Positions 52,654 to 61,191 of a DNA stretch of 64,000 nt are shown here, in pieces. Position 1 is the stretch's first letter; every line of letters starts with the position of its first letter. A program made the translations under genes and the position numbers. Source of the stretch: Leptospira adleri (GTDB taxonomy: Bacteria; Spirochaetota; Leptospiria; Leptospirales; Leptospiraceae); assembly GCF_002811985.1 (NCBI RefSeq), contig NZ_NPDU01000024.1, positions 4,168 to 68,167 of the forward strand, given 5' to 3'. The notes under the pieces are model-generated. The model was not told the DNA's origin, searched no databases, and was given only the letters and a program-made list of their open reading frames with translations.

Positions 52654-52982
52654 TTGAAAACGGGAATAAAATATCCGGAAACTTCTGAAATTCCGGTTAG
52701 GGTTGCTTTTTCTACGGAAAACGGAACGGTAAATTGTTCATTCCCGTTTCCGTTTCTTGTGTATTCTTGCTCTTCATCTTTTGCGGAGTTATTCAGGTAT
52801 GTAATAGTCCACGGTCCCGCGGCTCTAACTTCCAAAATCACGAAAATTCGTTCTGGATTTGTAAGAACAATTTTTGGACTTGGTATCGGATTACCTTCTT
52901 CATCTACCGAAACCAAAGGAATCGTGAAGTGGTTATTGATCCGCGAAAGTTCGAGATCTTGAGCGGTGAAAACTTTACGCAC
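52650..52982 (-). CDS. Virion-associated hypothetical protein, 110 residues
   Basis: Beta-rich, with an Ig-like strand pattern (PERIFVILEVRAAGPWTITY, FTVPFSVEKATLTG). Similar in character to its downstream neighbour, so the pair may decorate the head. Family unknown. Confidence 0.6.
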   Translation of the reverse strand: MRKVFTAQDLELSRINNHFTIPLVSVDEEGNPIPSPKIVLTNPERIFVILEVRAAGPWTITYLNNSAKDEEQEYTRNGNGNEQFTVPFSVEKATLTGISEVSGYFIPVFK

Positions 52983-53772
52983 TCTTTCCTACCCAAAGAG
53001 TAATTGTATGAGTTGCCAAAAACGGAGTGGAACCGGATGCGTTATCGAGTGTAAGAATGTTCCCTGATACCGATACCGTCCCATCCCAGGCGACTTGAAC
53101 GCCCGGTTTTGCGGAAAGAACTACGCGAATTTCCAGAAGAGTCGGTGGGAAATCAAAAACTACTCGAATTTTTCCGAGAGCCACTTCCACGGCGGTTGGA
53201 ATTCTTTTCACAAAGCCCGATTGAACCGTTCCGGGTTTTTCACCTACTATAGAATTCGGTGATGCCCACTGATTGTTTGCACCGGCCATGGTTGATCCAA
53301 AGGACGGATTCGATTCGAAGTCTTTATTGATCGTAAGAATTTCGTTATTTGACATTTTCATAGCCAAAACTTCGGACCGATTCTGAGAATTGATTGCCGC
53401 TACAATCGAAGTCGAAACGTTCACCGGTGTGTCGTCTGAATGTGAGGTGATTCCGATTCTACCGGCAGGGACCCCCGCCGCAGCTCTATCAAATTGAAAT
53501 GTAAGTCCGCCAATAGAAATCGTTTCTCCATCGGAAACATTCGAAGCCAATCGAAGAATGTTTACTCCTAAGAATCCCGGATCGCTTAATACATCCACCC
53601 AGCGACAACCGTCCCAAAAAAGTATTCTTCCCGTATCGGATTCCCTTGCAAAGAAAGGGTTACTTCCCGTGATTAAGTTGAGTCCAATTCTTTCGGATGA
53701 AGTTAGAAGAACTTCGGATTTTAAAATTTCGCTTTGATTGAATTGGATTCTTTGCCGAATGTCCGGGTTCAT
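52975..53772 (-). CDS. Virion-associated hypothetical protein, 265 residues
   Basis: First gene of the head-maturation unit, with a GGAGAG ribosome site and a TTGTCC late element 31 bases upstream. Beta-rich; residues 75-135 (VSDGETISIGGLTFQFD, STSIVAAINSQN) resemble repeats of tail or decoration proteins, and the end reads as further beta strands. Family unknown. Confidence 0.6.
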   Translation of the reverse strand: MNPDIRQRIQFNQSEILKSEVLLTSSERIGLNLITGSNPFFARESDTGRILFWDGCRWVDVLSDPGFLGVNILRLASNVSDGETISIGGLTFQFDRAAAGVPAGRIGITSHSDDTPVNVSTSIVAAINSQNRSEVLAMKMSNNEILTINKDFESNPSFGSTMAGANNQWASPNSIVGEKPGTVQSGFVKRIPTAVEVALGKIRVVFDFPPTLLEIRVVLSAKPGVQVAWDGTVSVSGNILTLDNASGSTPFLATHTITLWVGKSA

Positions 53773-53803
53773 TTATCTCTCCGCAATGTAAATAACTGGA
53801 GAC

Positions 53804-53834
53804 GGACAAGAGGAATCCTTCATAGGAAATGCAA
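53804..53834 (-). promoter_or_regulatory. Late promoter element of the head-maturation unit
   Basis: TTGCAT starts at 53834 and TTGTCC occupies 53809-53804 (25 bases apart). ATG at 53772, preceded here by a normal ribosome site. Confidence 0.65.
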
Positions 53835-53845
53835 CAAAAAAAATA

Positions 53846-54250
53846 ATGATTGTCAAAAAAATCTTAAGAAGTTTTTCTCCTAGAGAAATGCAGGACCAAC
53901 CGAATATACCTCAATCAGAATTTATAGTTATTCACGCGGCGATTGATCGGATCTTTGTTCTTCAAGAGGAAGGTAAGATTGCGATATATCCTTCCCAAAT
54001 GAAAAAACTAAAAGATATCCGTCAAAAACCTACTTACCTAACTCACGCACAAAAAAATTTAACGCTATCTCTGATAGATTCAATATTCATAAACCACCGG
54101 AATCTATACGATATCATGACTCCAAAACAAAAGAAGATGAAAGCGCCTAAACCAGAATTAAACGCGCTCTTCAATCGTATTCGGATCATTCACTCAGAGA
54201 TTCTCGATAATTTGAAGCAACTAATACCTTTGCCGATTCAATCAGTTTAG
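53846..54250 (+). CDS. Hypothetical protein on the opposite strand, 134 residues
   Basis: Basic, helical protein with natural composition (FIVIHAAIDRIFVLQEEGKI). No ribosome site is visible before the ATG, and its 3' end overlaps the convergent minus gene by 65 bases. It may be a cargo gene like the one at 39651, expressed outside the late programme. Moderate support. Confidence 0.5.
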   Translation: MIVKKILRSFSPREMQDQPNIPQSEFIVIHAAIDRIFVLQEEGKIAIYPSQMKKLKDIRQKPTYLTHAQKNLTLSLIDSIFINHRNLYDIMTPKQKKMKAPKPELNALFNRIRIIHSEILDNLKQLIPLPIQSV

Positions 54251-54593
54251 CCGGATCCTTTCCTAAACTTAGAATACGAGCAATGATAAGGTTTCCTGTC
54301 CAATGAAAATATCCGATGACACCGACGTACGTGCCCATAGAATAAATATCGATCTTTGGAGGAATTTTTGAAACGTGTGTAATTGTAAATCCCGCGAAGG
54401 ATTGTACAAATTTAGAAAGTTTTTGAAATCGCATTTTAAAGAGCGCTAGTACGACCCATTTTTGAATCGGATTCATGTTCTCATCATAAAACTTTTTCGA
54501 AAATCCTAAAAGTTCGAATGATTCTTTGTTTAAAATTTCTCGAACACGTTTCTTTTCAAAACGTCTTGAAAATGCTCTCGATGATCTACCCAT
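54186..54593 (-). CDS. Hypothetical late protein, 135 residues
   Basis: Basic N-terminus and a C-terminal half with a short hydrophobic stretch (YVGVIGYFHWTGNLIIARIL). Follows the 316-residue virion gene on the same strand. Head-tail joining or minor head role is possible; family unknown. Confidence 0.55.
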   Translation of the reverse strand: MGRSSRAFSRRFEKKRVREILNKESFELLGFSKKFYDENMNPIQKWVVLALFKMRFQKLSKFVQSFAGFTITHVSKIPPKIDIYSMGTYVGVIGYFHWTGNLIIARILSLGKDPAKLIESAKVLVASNYRESLSE

Positions 54594-54643
54594 TCAAATT
54601 TCTTGGCTTATTGCCAGTGTGGCGATAAGCCGTTCTCCTTTTT

Positions 54644-55594
54644 TTATAAAATTGCGAGGCGCTTTTGTTTGTACCTTTCAATAAGTCCAGGACCAATTGC
54701 TTTTAATCTGTTGTAAAGCTCAAGCTGCCGCGCTCCAAATAACGATGAAGTGGCTGACTGAGTTGTGGATATGGATTCGTGCAACGGCCCGACCCCCACA
54801 GAGTAGGATGCAATCGCGCCGGCTTTAGATTCACCATGTGCGGACATCACTCTTAAACACGCCAAAATTCCGATCACTTCTCTCAATTCCGCGGGAACTC
54901 GCGCTGCGGAATCGTATCCTGAAATGAAATCAATGTAATGGACTGTCGGAACCCTTGTTTGTGGAAGACCGGCAAAAACTCTTTGTGACCTCATCGCGGC
55001 ATTGGGGTTAATATTGAAACCATTCCCGAGCATCCCAACTGATCTCAAAATCCCGGACTCGTAATTTATTCTCGCTTTGCTTAAAAGATCGATCGACATA
55101 CCATCGGGAATATTGTCAGAGTTTCGGGATACAGGATTCACAAATTCCCATCGTAAAACTCTAATCAAAGGCACTTTCCCCAATGAAACGAAGAAATTAT
55201 TTCCAACATCTTCATTTTTGAAATCGATCGCATCGAACCATTTTGCGTGGTCCTCAATGTTACGAGGAAGGTTTCCTTTCGGCCTATGACGGTAGACTTG
55301 TGGGTAAATATCGTGCTCGAGCTCATTCGATAAAGCTAAAGTCAAAGTGTGGATCAAACCTTGAAGATTTTCGTTCGTAATATATGATCCATCCGTGGAC
55401 ATCAAACGGGAATTTCCAACCATCCACGAATAACGAATTTCATCGGGTGTCGTTACGGCTCCCCATCCACCTTGCGCTGGAAGGCCGTTCTCGATCGTTG
55501 CGACATCCTTCCCGGTAAAACACCGTTCCAAAAGATGGCGATTCGCTTCTCTATCTGGGTTATCAAAAAGAAATCCTTTCCAATTATTCGCCAT
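54644..55594 (-). CDS. Virion-associated hypothetical protein, 316 residues
   Basis: ATG 55594 lies six bases after a TTGTCC late element, so it leads its own transcript. Contains KDVATIENGLPAQGG near residue 29, loosely like the capsid N-terminal motif, and mixed alpha/beta content later. May be a minor head or injected protein. Family unknown. Confidence 0.6.
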   Translation of the reverse strand: MANNWKGFLFDNPDREANRHLLERCFTGKDVATIENGLPAQGGWGAVTTPDEIRYSWMVGNSRLMSTDGSYITNENLQGLIHTLTLALSNELEHDIYPQVYRHRPKGNLPRNIEDHAKWFDAIDFKNEDVGNNFFVSLGKVPLIRVLRWEFVNPVSRNSDNIPDGMSIDLLSKARINYESGILRSVGMLGNGFNINPNAAMRSQRVFAGLPQTRVPTVHYIDFISGYDSAARVPAELREVIGILACLRVMSAHGESKAGAIASYSVGVGPLHESISTTQSATSSLFGARQLELYNRLKAIGPGLIERYKQKRLAIL

Positions 55595-55600
55595 GGCTTG

Positions 55601-55631
55601 GGACAAATCCTTTATTAAATATTTTAGTCAA
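55601..55631 (-). promoter_or_regulatory. Late promoter element upstream of the 316-residue virion gene
   Basis: TTGACT starts at 55631 and TTGTCC occupies 55606-55601 (25 bases apart). ATG at 55594. Confidence 0.65.
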
Positions 55632-55642
55632 GAGAATATTTC

Positions 55643-57880
55643 CTAACATGCCGATTTCAAGTATCGCTTTAGAGTAATTCGATTCCTGATTTCGGAATTC
55701 AAAGCAAGCGATTTACGGAACTCGTTTATTCCTGCTACGGATAAAAGTTCGCGGACATGCTTATAAACAATCGAATCAATTGATTCCTTCGCTTTGTTCT
55801 TCTCCTTCTCCGCGAGTTCCTTCGTGAATTTTGAAATATACTCTTCCTTCTTATTCCCGAGTATTTCTCGGACCTTTTCTGATAGTTTATCTGACTCACT
55901 CATAAGTTTATTCGCCGCTGATTCGGCTTTAACCAAATCACTTAGTCCTTTTCTTTCTAGGTTCTCTTCATTTCTTTGTAGCTTGGCTTTATTGATTGAA
56001 AGACTTGTAACTAAGTCTTGAACTTTCTTTCTTTGATAGCTAATTGAGAATTCGGACAGTGGTCCATAGCTTTCCGATCGTCCTTTTTTTTTGAGTTTGT
56101 TAAACTCTTCTACATTTTCCTTTAGATCTTTTTTTTCTTCACTTAACCATCGTTCTTCGTTTTGGACTGTGTTTCTAAGTTCCCTAATTTCATCGACTAT
56201 ACCCTGAAGCGTGAAAGACTTTCCTTGGAGCTCCTTTGCTTCCTGCCTTACTTTTGCAGCCTCTTCATTTACAATAAATTGAGCCTTCCTTTTAGGATCT
56301 CGAATTATATCGGTTTTCAATTCTTCCGGATTTATATCTGAAACATCGATTGCTGCCGATCCACTCTTTTCAAATATTTGATTGATACGAGAAATTTTTT
56401 CGGATTGCTTTTGATAGAGTTTCGAATCAATAGAGTCTTCCATCAAGATATCTATCCATTGAACATTCTTTTGTAAATTTCCCGGTCGATGGTGCCTACC
56501 TCTTTTCTGAACCTCTGTAGTTGGATTCCAATCTATCGAGGCATTATACGCGGCAATTGTATTGTTATTCAAAGAAACACCTTCCTTGATTACGTCCGAC
56601 CCAATAAGAATCTTACAAGGATGTTTTGCTGAATTGAATTGCTGGGAAATTTCAGTGAACCTTGAAAGTCCCTGCTTTCCAAGTTCAGGATCTTTTGCTT
56701 TTTTATTTTTTGTATCCGAAGTTAAAATTCCGATCGCTTCTGGATTTAAGATTTTTGCGATAGAAAAGGCTGTTTTATCATCCGGGTTATATTCCATCAT
56801 ATCCCAATTGTATTTTCCTCCTTTGCCATCAGCAAACCTGCCGATACCAGCCGAAGGTTCCATGCCCTTGTCCCCCTCATTCACATAGCGAGAAAGTATA
56901 TCCTGCATTTTCTCGACGACTTTTGTTGGAGTAAGGAATTGATATAGCATTCCTCTATTCGCCTCCACTTCTGCATTTGTCGTTTGTCCTCCAGAACCTT
57001 CGTATAATCTTAAAATTTCTTTTTGTTCTGAAGTAATTTGTTCAGGTGGGGTGGTAGAAAGGATTTTCTTACATTCTAAATTGATCTCGTTTTGTTTTTT
57101 CTTGCTCCAGAGGCCTCGAAAAGTATTTAGTTTGTCCGCTACGGAAAGCGCCAACGATTCTTCTTTTGTTATTCGTTCGTCACTTGAAACTCTTGAAGAA
57201 GATCCATTTCCAGATTTCCTGCCAAAGAGAGCAGATTTTCCGGTGTCGGTTCTAATTTGTCCGCTTTCGCCATCCCGAGTAGGCTTTGATAGACCCATTC
57301 CGGATCCCTTGTCGGTAGAATTTGATAACTCGACTCGATTATTCGATTCATTATCGCGATTTGATTTTCCATTTCCATCTCCATAAAGGTCGTAAAGTAT
57401 TTTGAAAATTGATTTTTTGAATGTAGGTTTGCCTGTATTTTGATTCGTGATATTCGTTGTGAAATTTGTTACCTGATTTGAATTATTCTTATTTTCGATA
57501 ATAGTCGAATTCGTTTCAGTTGCATTCTTTTCTTGATGAAATTTTGCATCGATTTGAGATTTACTTTCAAAATATTTAGTAAAATGTCTTGTCCACTCTT
57601 GAATAGAGATTCCTTTATCTTCGATTTTATTGGAATCGTATTCACGTTTCGGAATAAACTTTGCGTCCTTCTTATCAGCTCCGAAGAAGTTCGTTATCGC
57701 TTCTAATATTTTTGAGAATCTTTTTTTATCCTCGTTATGTTTTTGAATTAGCTTCCACTGTTTAGATTTTTCACCTGAATCGGAAATCTTTCTGTAAATT
57801 CCGTCCTTCCTAACGCTTTCCCTTCCAACTTCAAATTTCCGCCCTTTTAAGAAACTCTGGATTATCTCGTCTTGATTCAT
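55643..57880 (-). CDS. DarB-like polyvalent protein with reduced methyltransferase and helicase parts
   Basis: A 745-residue protein from ATG 57880, eight bases after a late element. Residues about 310-375 keep an N6-methyltransferase start (YQFLTPTKVVEKM, GMEPSAGIG as SAM motif I, MMEYNP), and residues 425-470 keep helicase motifs V and VI (IGSDVIKEGVSLNN; EVQKRGRHHRPGN). The methylase motif IV and the helicase Walker A and B are missing between them. Long coiled coils fill residues 550-720. Full-size relatives such as P1 DarB are packaged and protect entering DNA from restriction. Here catalysis seems lost. Confidence 0.7.
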   Translation of the reverse strand: MNQDEIIQSFLKGRKFEVGRESVRKDGIYRKISDSGEKSKQWKLIQKHNEDKKRFSKILEAITNFFGADKKDAKFIPKREYDSNKIEDKGISIQEWTRHFTKYFESKSQIDAKFHQEKNATETNSTIIENKNNSNQVTNFTTNITNQNTGKPTFKKSIFKILYDLYGDGNGKSNRDNESNNRVELSNSTDKGSGMGLSKPTRDGESGQIRTDTGKSALFGRKSGNGSSSRVSSDERITKEESLALSVADKLNTFRGLWSKKKQNEINLECKKILSTTPPEQITSEQKEILRLYEGSGGQTTNAEVEANRGMLYQFLTPTKVVEKMQDILSRYVNEGDKGMEPSAGIGRFADGKGGKYNWDMMEYNPDDKTAFSIAKILNPEAIGILTSDTKNKKAKDPELGKQGLSRFTEISQQFNSAKHPCKILIGSDVIKEGVSLNNNTIAAYNASIDWNPTTEVQKRGRHHRPGNLQKNVQWIDILMEDSIDSKLYQKQSEKISRINQIFEKSGSAAIDVSDINPEELKTDIIRDPKRKAQFIVNEEAAKVRQEAKELQGKSFTLQGIVDEIRELRNTVQNEERWLSEEKKDLKENVEEFNKLKKKGRSESYGPLSEFSISYQRKKVQDLVTSLSINKAKLQRNEENLERKGLSDLVKAESAANKLMSESDKLSEKVREILGNKKEEYISKFTKELAEKEKNKAKESIDSIVYKHVRELLSVAGINEFRKSLALNSEIRNRITLKRYLKSAC

Positions 57881-57888
57881 ACGATGGG

Positions 57889-57919
57889 GGACAAATCGAA
57901 GATTGTTTTTACATTGCAA
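57889..57919 (-). promoter_or_regulatory. Late promoter element upstream of the DarB-like gene
   Basis: TTGCAA starts at 57919 and TTGTCC occupies 57894-57889 (25 bases apart). ATG at 57880. Confidence 0.65.
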
Positions 57920-57923
57920 TAAT

Positions 57924-59069
57924 TTAACGCGAAATGACGGTGATTATTTCCGAAAGATCGAGAAGTGCAGGTTCCAATCTTGCAACCCATTCTCGCGGCT
58001 GAACTTTATCAGCAAGAGCAGATAGCTTAGTAGACGGCAAGATTTTGAACTTCGGATTATATCCGTAAACGATTGAAATTTGATTAGGAAGGGTTTTCTC
58101 ATTCAATCGCAAAAATCTAAATTTCTCAATGGAGTAGTTTGTGTATTCTTTATCCTGAGAATGGATTGCATAGATTTCTCTTACTGGTGTGTATTTTATT
58201 GGATACAGACCTTCTTCATTTCTTTTGCAAATTTCTTTCTCGGTCATGAGAGAATTCAATAAGATAATCAAATCGTCCTTTGCAAAGTTTGTCGTTGAAC
58301 CCACAACGACATCAAGGTCGCCAATTTGCAAATCTATACCGGATTTCCCTAAACGCCGATCTTTCGCTTCTATCATTCTGTAACCAATTTTGATAGGAGA
58401 GAAAGAATCAAACTTAACTTCGTAGACAGATCCAATTGAAGAAACATCTTTAAGAAATATGTTTACGAGGTCGTGTTTGAAATCAGAGAGTTTGGAGAAT
58501 TTATCTTCGGTTGGCCTCTTACGCCAAATTTCTTTAACGTTCGTTACTAATTTATGTGGGAAAAGTTCTAAATTTACTACTCCGCCTTCAAACTTCTGAA
58601 CAACTGAAATTATTTCTTCTTTATCGATTACCGAAATTTCATAATCGCATCGCACCAACATATAGGATTCGAATTCCCTGTTCGGAACTATTCTTATCCT
58701 ATTGCCTTCGAATTCTTCGATTTCTAAATCAAGGTTTCCTCCTTCCTCTTCGGCGCGCACCACATACAACCTACGAATTTTTAAAATTGGTCCGTATCTA
58801 GTGTAAAGATCGTTCCCATCAAACTGTTGATTTTGAAGATCCTCCAATGGAACTCTAAAGGTTTGATCAATCCGATAGATAGTTCCATTCTTGCCAGGGA
58901 GCGCCATAAGTTGCTGACTGTTCGTGTCTGGATTCGGAAAATACCTCAACCATATTACCGGTTCGCCTTGCCTTTGAATTAAATCGTCTGGAGGATTTGG
59001 ATTGAAAGTTGAAGGACCGATCTCGACTTTGAAAGTGTTTCCACCCGTTTTTAGAAATTCACGTCCCAT
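57924..59069 (-). CDS. Virion-associated hypothetical protein, 381 residues
   Basis: Beta-rich protein with an acidic middle (EEEGGNLDLEIEEFEGNRIR) and repeated strand patterns. It belongs to the portal-led unit. Position among head genes suggests a minor head or connector protein; no family recognised. Confidence 0.58.
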   Translation of the reverse strand: MGREFLKTGGNTFKVEIGPSTFNPNPPDDLIQRQGEPVIWLRYFPNPDTNSQQLMALPGKNGTIYRIDQTFRVPLEDLQNQQFDGNDLYTRYGPILKIRRLYVVRAEEEGGNLDLEIEEFEGNRIRIVPNREFESYMLVRCDYEISVIDKEEIISVVQKFEGGVVNLELFPHKLVTNVKEIWRKRPTEDKFSKLSDFKHDLVNIFLKDVSSIGSVYEVKFDSFSPIKIGYRMIEAKDRRLGKSGIDLQIGDLDVVVGSTTNFAKDDLIILLNSLMTEKEICKRNEEGLYPIKYTPVREIYAIHSQDKEYTNYSIEKFRFLRLNEKTLPNQISIVYGYNPKFKILPSTKLSALADKVQPREWVARLEPALLDLSEIITVISR

Positions 59070-59280
59070 ATTTGTAAAAAGGCCCCACTAAAATACAATC
59101 TTGATTTTCAGCATAGTGTTTTACTTCAAAATAATTTCTCGATTCATAGATAAGGAGCGAATCAGAACAGCGTCTTAGATTATAGAATTGCTTATAATAA
59201 CAGATTTCAAAATTCAGAATACAAAAAATGACCACTTTCTTTATACCAGGATCAATATAATAGAGGTTTGTTAATTCCAT
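59059..59280 (-). CDS. Hypothetical late protein, 73 residues
   Basis: Fills the space between two genes with overlaps at both ends (10 and 11 bases). Rich in Tyr, Phe and Cys. Real by packing; function unknown. Confidence 0.5.
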   Translation of the reverse strand: MELTNLYYIDPGIKKVVIFCILNFEICYYKQFYNLRRCSDSLLIYESRNYFEVKHYAENQDCILVGPFYKYGT

Positions 59281-59729
59281 TTTCCTCCCTCTCGCTTTTC
59301 AATTTCTAATGCTTCTTCTAAGAGTTCGATTCGTTCTTCTTTTGTTAAACCAGATCCTTCTAAATCAATAACCATTTCACCGACGATGGATTTTATGGAA
59401 ATCAAGAGCATACTCACGACCTGAATCTGTCCAGACTGAATATCCTGAAGAAGTCTCGTTAATGCACTTTCACAATCTTGGTATTCATGATATTCTCGAT
59501 TCAATGCCATCGTATCAAGGATAACCTTTCGTCGAATACGTGCGTCCGGCCTTTCCTTTTTAAGTCTCGCTATCTTCTCTTTGATATCCAATAATTTTAG
59601 ATAATATTTTTGTTCCCATAGATTCGAAAATTTTCGAACATCGAGTGGGATTTTAATTCCATTCTGGTTTAAATCCCAACTACAAGAGGCATCGATTCTA
59701 TCTAATTGTTCTTCATACCAGTTAAACAT
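59271..59729 (-). CDS. Helical virion-associated protein, 152 residues
   Basis: Starts at the ATG of a TGATG overlap with the gpF-like gene; the longer frame upstream lies inside that gene. Largely helical with charged repeats (LDIKEKIARLKKERPDARIR, LEEALEIEKREGG). Probably a head protein working with the gpF-like product. Confidence 0.62.
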   Translation of the reverse strand: MFNWYEEQLDRIDASCSWDLNQNGIKIPLDVRKFSNLWEQKYYLKLLDIKEKIARLKKERPDARIRRKVILDTMALNREYHEYQDCESALTRLLQDIQSGQIQVVSMLLISIKSIVGEMVIDLEGSGLTKEERIELLEEALEIEKREGGKWN

Positions 59730-60715
59730 CACATCATTCGCCGCCCTTTTGTAAATATCGCGTAATTGATTCCGTTCTCTACCAACGCAGAAATTCGCCC
59801 TGCGTTGAAAGCCATCGACGCCTCTGTCCAAGCAAAGCGCCGGAAGTTTCGATTCAATCTGAGCGTTAAAAGTGACGACTCATCCCCATTCAGAATTTTA
59901 AGATACTCATCTTCGGATATTTTCCCCTTTTCTACAAGTTCAAAAAGGTCGGGATAGGCCATCTCCGACTGAAGTTGCTCCATGGTTTTCCCTTCAGTGA
60001 TCGCTGTTGAAATCATGTCCCGATACATCAAAGACAGATATTCGTATGGTTTCCCGCCGCGAACCGGGTTTCCCTCTGGATCCTGGATTATGTTTCCTTT
60101 TTCATCTCGTTGATAGATAGCGACCCATTCCGCGGCATGATTCTTCGCATATTCTGCTGCCAATTCTCTTTCGCGAGATTTTGGAATGATTTTTTCGAGC
60201 GAATTACGATCTTCCAAACCGAAACCAAGTTTGTATTTTAAAGCTCGATCGTAATCTTCGATCCCCATTTCATCGATGGTTTCTGTCGGAAGTTTCAAGG
60301 CGCCACTTAAGTATCCGGAAAGGTATCCTAAAAGCGTACCGGTCTCACCGATCTCTTTGTAAACCGGGTTCCAGTCTTTTTCCAGATATTCAAAAAGCCA
60401 TTTTTCAAACTCTGGATCTGAAACTTCTTCCTGGGTGGGATCAGCGTCTTTTCCGATCGTAATAAACGGTGGACGGTCTGTCGGGAATTTCTTAACAAAA
60501 ATATTCGGAAAGTATTTCCCGATCGTTTTTTTACCCCAGGAGAAGATCCCTTTACGAAAAAAAGTTTTGGAAGCAAAAACATCCGGATCTTGTGGGCCAA
60601 TAACACAAAATTCCAGCCACTTTAATCGATCTCCGACAAGTAGCTGGAATTCACGTCCAGCACGGCCGCGTAAAAATGGACTTTCAGTGTGCCAGTTCTG
60701 CGAGGAAGGAATCAA
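59729..60715 (-). CDS. Mu gpF-like head morphogenesis protein, N-terminal type
   Basis: About 328 residues if the TTG at 60715 is used; the frame continues upstream into the neighbouring gene and the true start is unclear. The C-terminal end (FAWTEASMAFNAGRISALVE) matches the TE-x-A-x-N-x-GR stretch of Mu gpF-like minor head proteins, but the protein stops just after it and lacks the Cys/His tail. That tail type occurs as a separate protein at 38414. It follows portal in the normal order. Confidence 0.6.
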   Translation of the reverse strand: MIPSSQNWHTESPFLRGRAGREFQLLVGDRLKWLEFCVIGPQDPDVFASKTFFRKGIFSWGKKTIGKYFPNIFVKKFPTDRPPFITIGKDADPTQEEVSDPEFEKWLFEYLEKDWNPVYKEIGETGTLLGYLSGYLSGALKLPTETIDEMGIEDYDRALKYKLGFGLEDRNSLEKIIPKSRERELAAEYAKNHAAEWVAIYQRDEKGNIIQDPEGNPVRGGKPYEYLSLMYRDMISTAITEGKTMEQLQSEMAYPDLFELVEKGKISEDEYLKILNGDESSLLTLRLNRNFRRFAWTEASMAFNAGRISALVENGINYAIFTKGRRMM

Positions 60716-61148
60716 TTGCCGAAGACCAAAGGGAAAGTTTTGTTTTCTTATCAGTGGTTTGGTGAAGGATTCCTTCGATCCCACTACTGAGTCTATCAAA
60801 AGCATCCGTATTCACGCTCTTGATAATTTTTTCTGCAAATTCAGTCCAATGTTCAGCCTTAAATTTTTCCGTTTCAACACCTACAGAAGCGAGCAGATCT
60901 ATAACGCCGGAAATATTGCTTTTGAAAGCTCTATTTTCTGTAGTAAGAATTTGTAGAATGCTTTCGTATAGATCGAACTTCTTCAAGTCGCTCAATCCAT
61001 CGATGATTGGTTGCAAAATTCCAGTCGCATCCTCTTCTTCTACAGAGTCATTATCCAAAGAATTCGCACTTTGATTTTCTGCGGAAGTAGGGGGAGTTTC
61101 GCTACCCGGTTGTTCCTCTTGTTTTTCTTGTGCTTTCACTTCAGACAT
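60684..61148 (-). CDS. Acidic hypothetical head protein, 154 residues
   Basis: An AAGGCGG box precedes the ATG. Disordered acidic N-terminal 45 residues, then helical. Located between portal and the gpF-like gene, with a short overlap into the latter. A small scaffold or head accessory is possible. Confidence 0.6.
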   Translation of the reverse strand: MSEVKAQEKQEEQPGSETPPTSAENQSANSLDNDSVEEEDATGILQPIIDGLSDLKKFDLYESILQILTTENRAFKSNISGVIDLLASVGVETEKFKAEHWTEFAEKIIKSVNTDAFDRLSSGIEGILHQTTDKKTKLSLWSSAIDSFLAELAH

Positions 61149-61191
61149 TTTATACCGCCTTAATTTTTTTTACTCGTATGAGTGCTTTATT

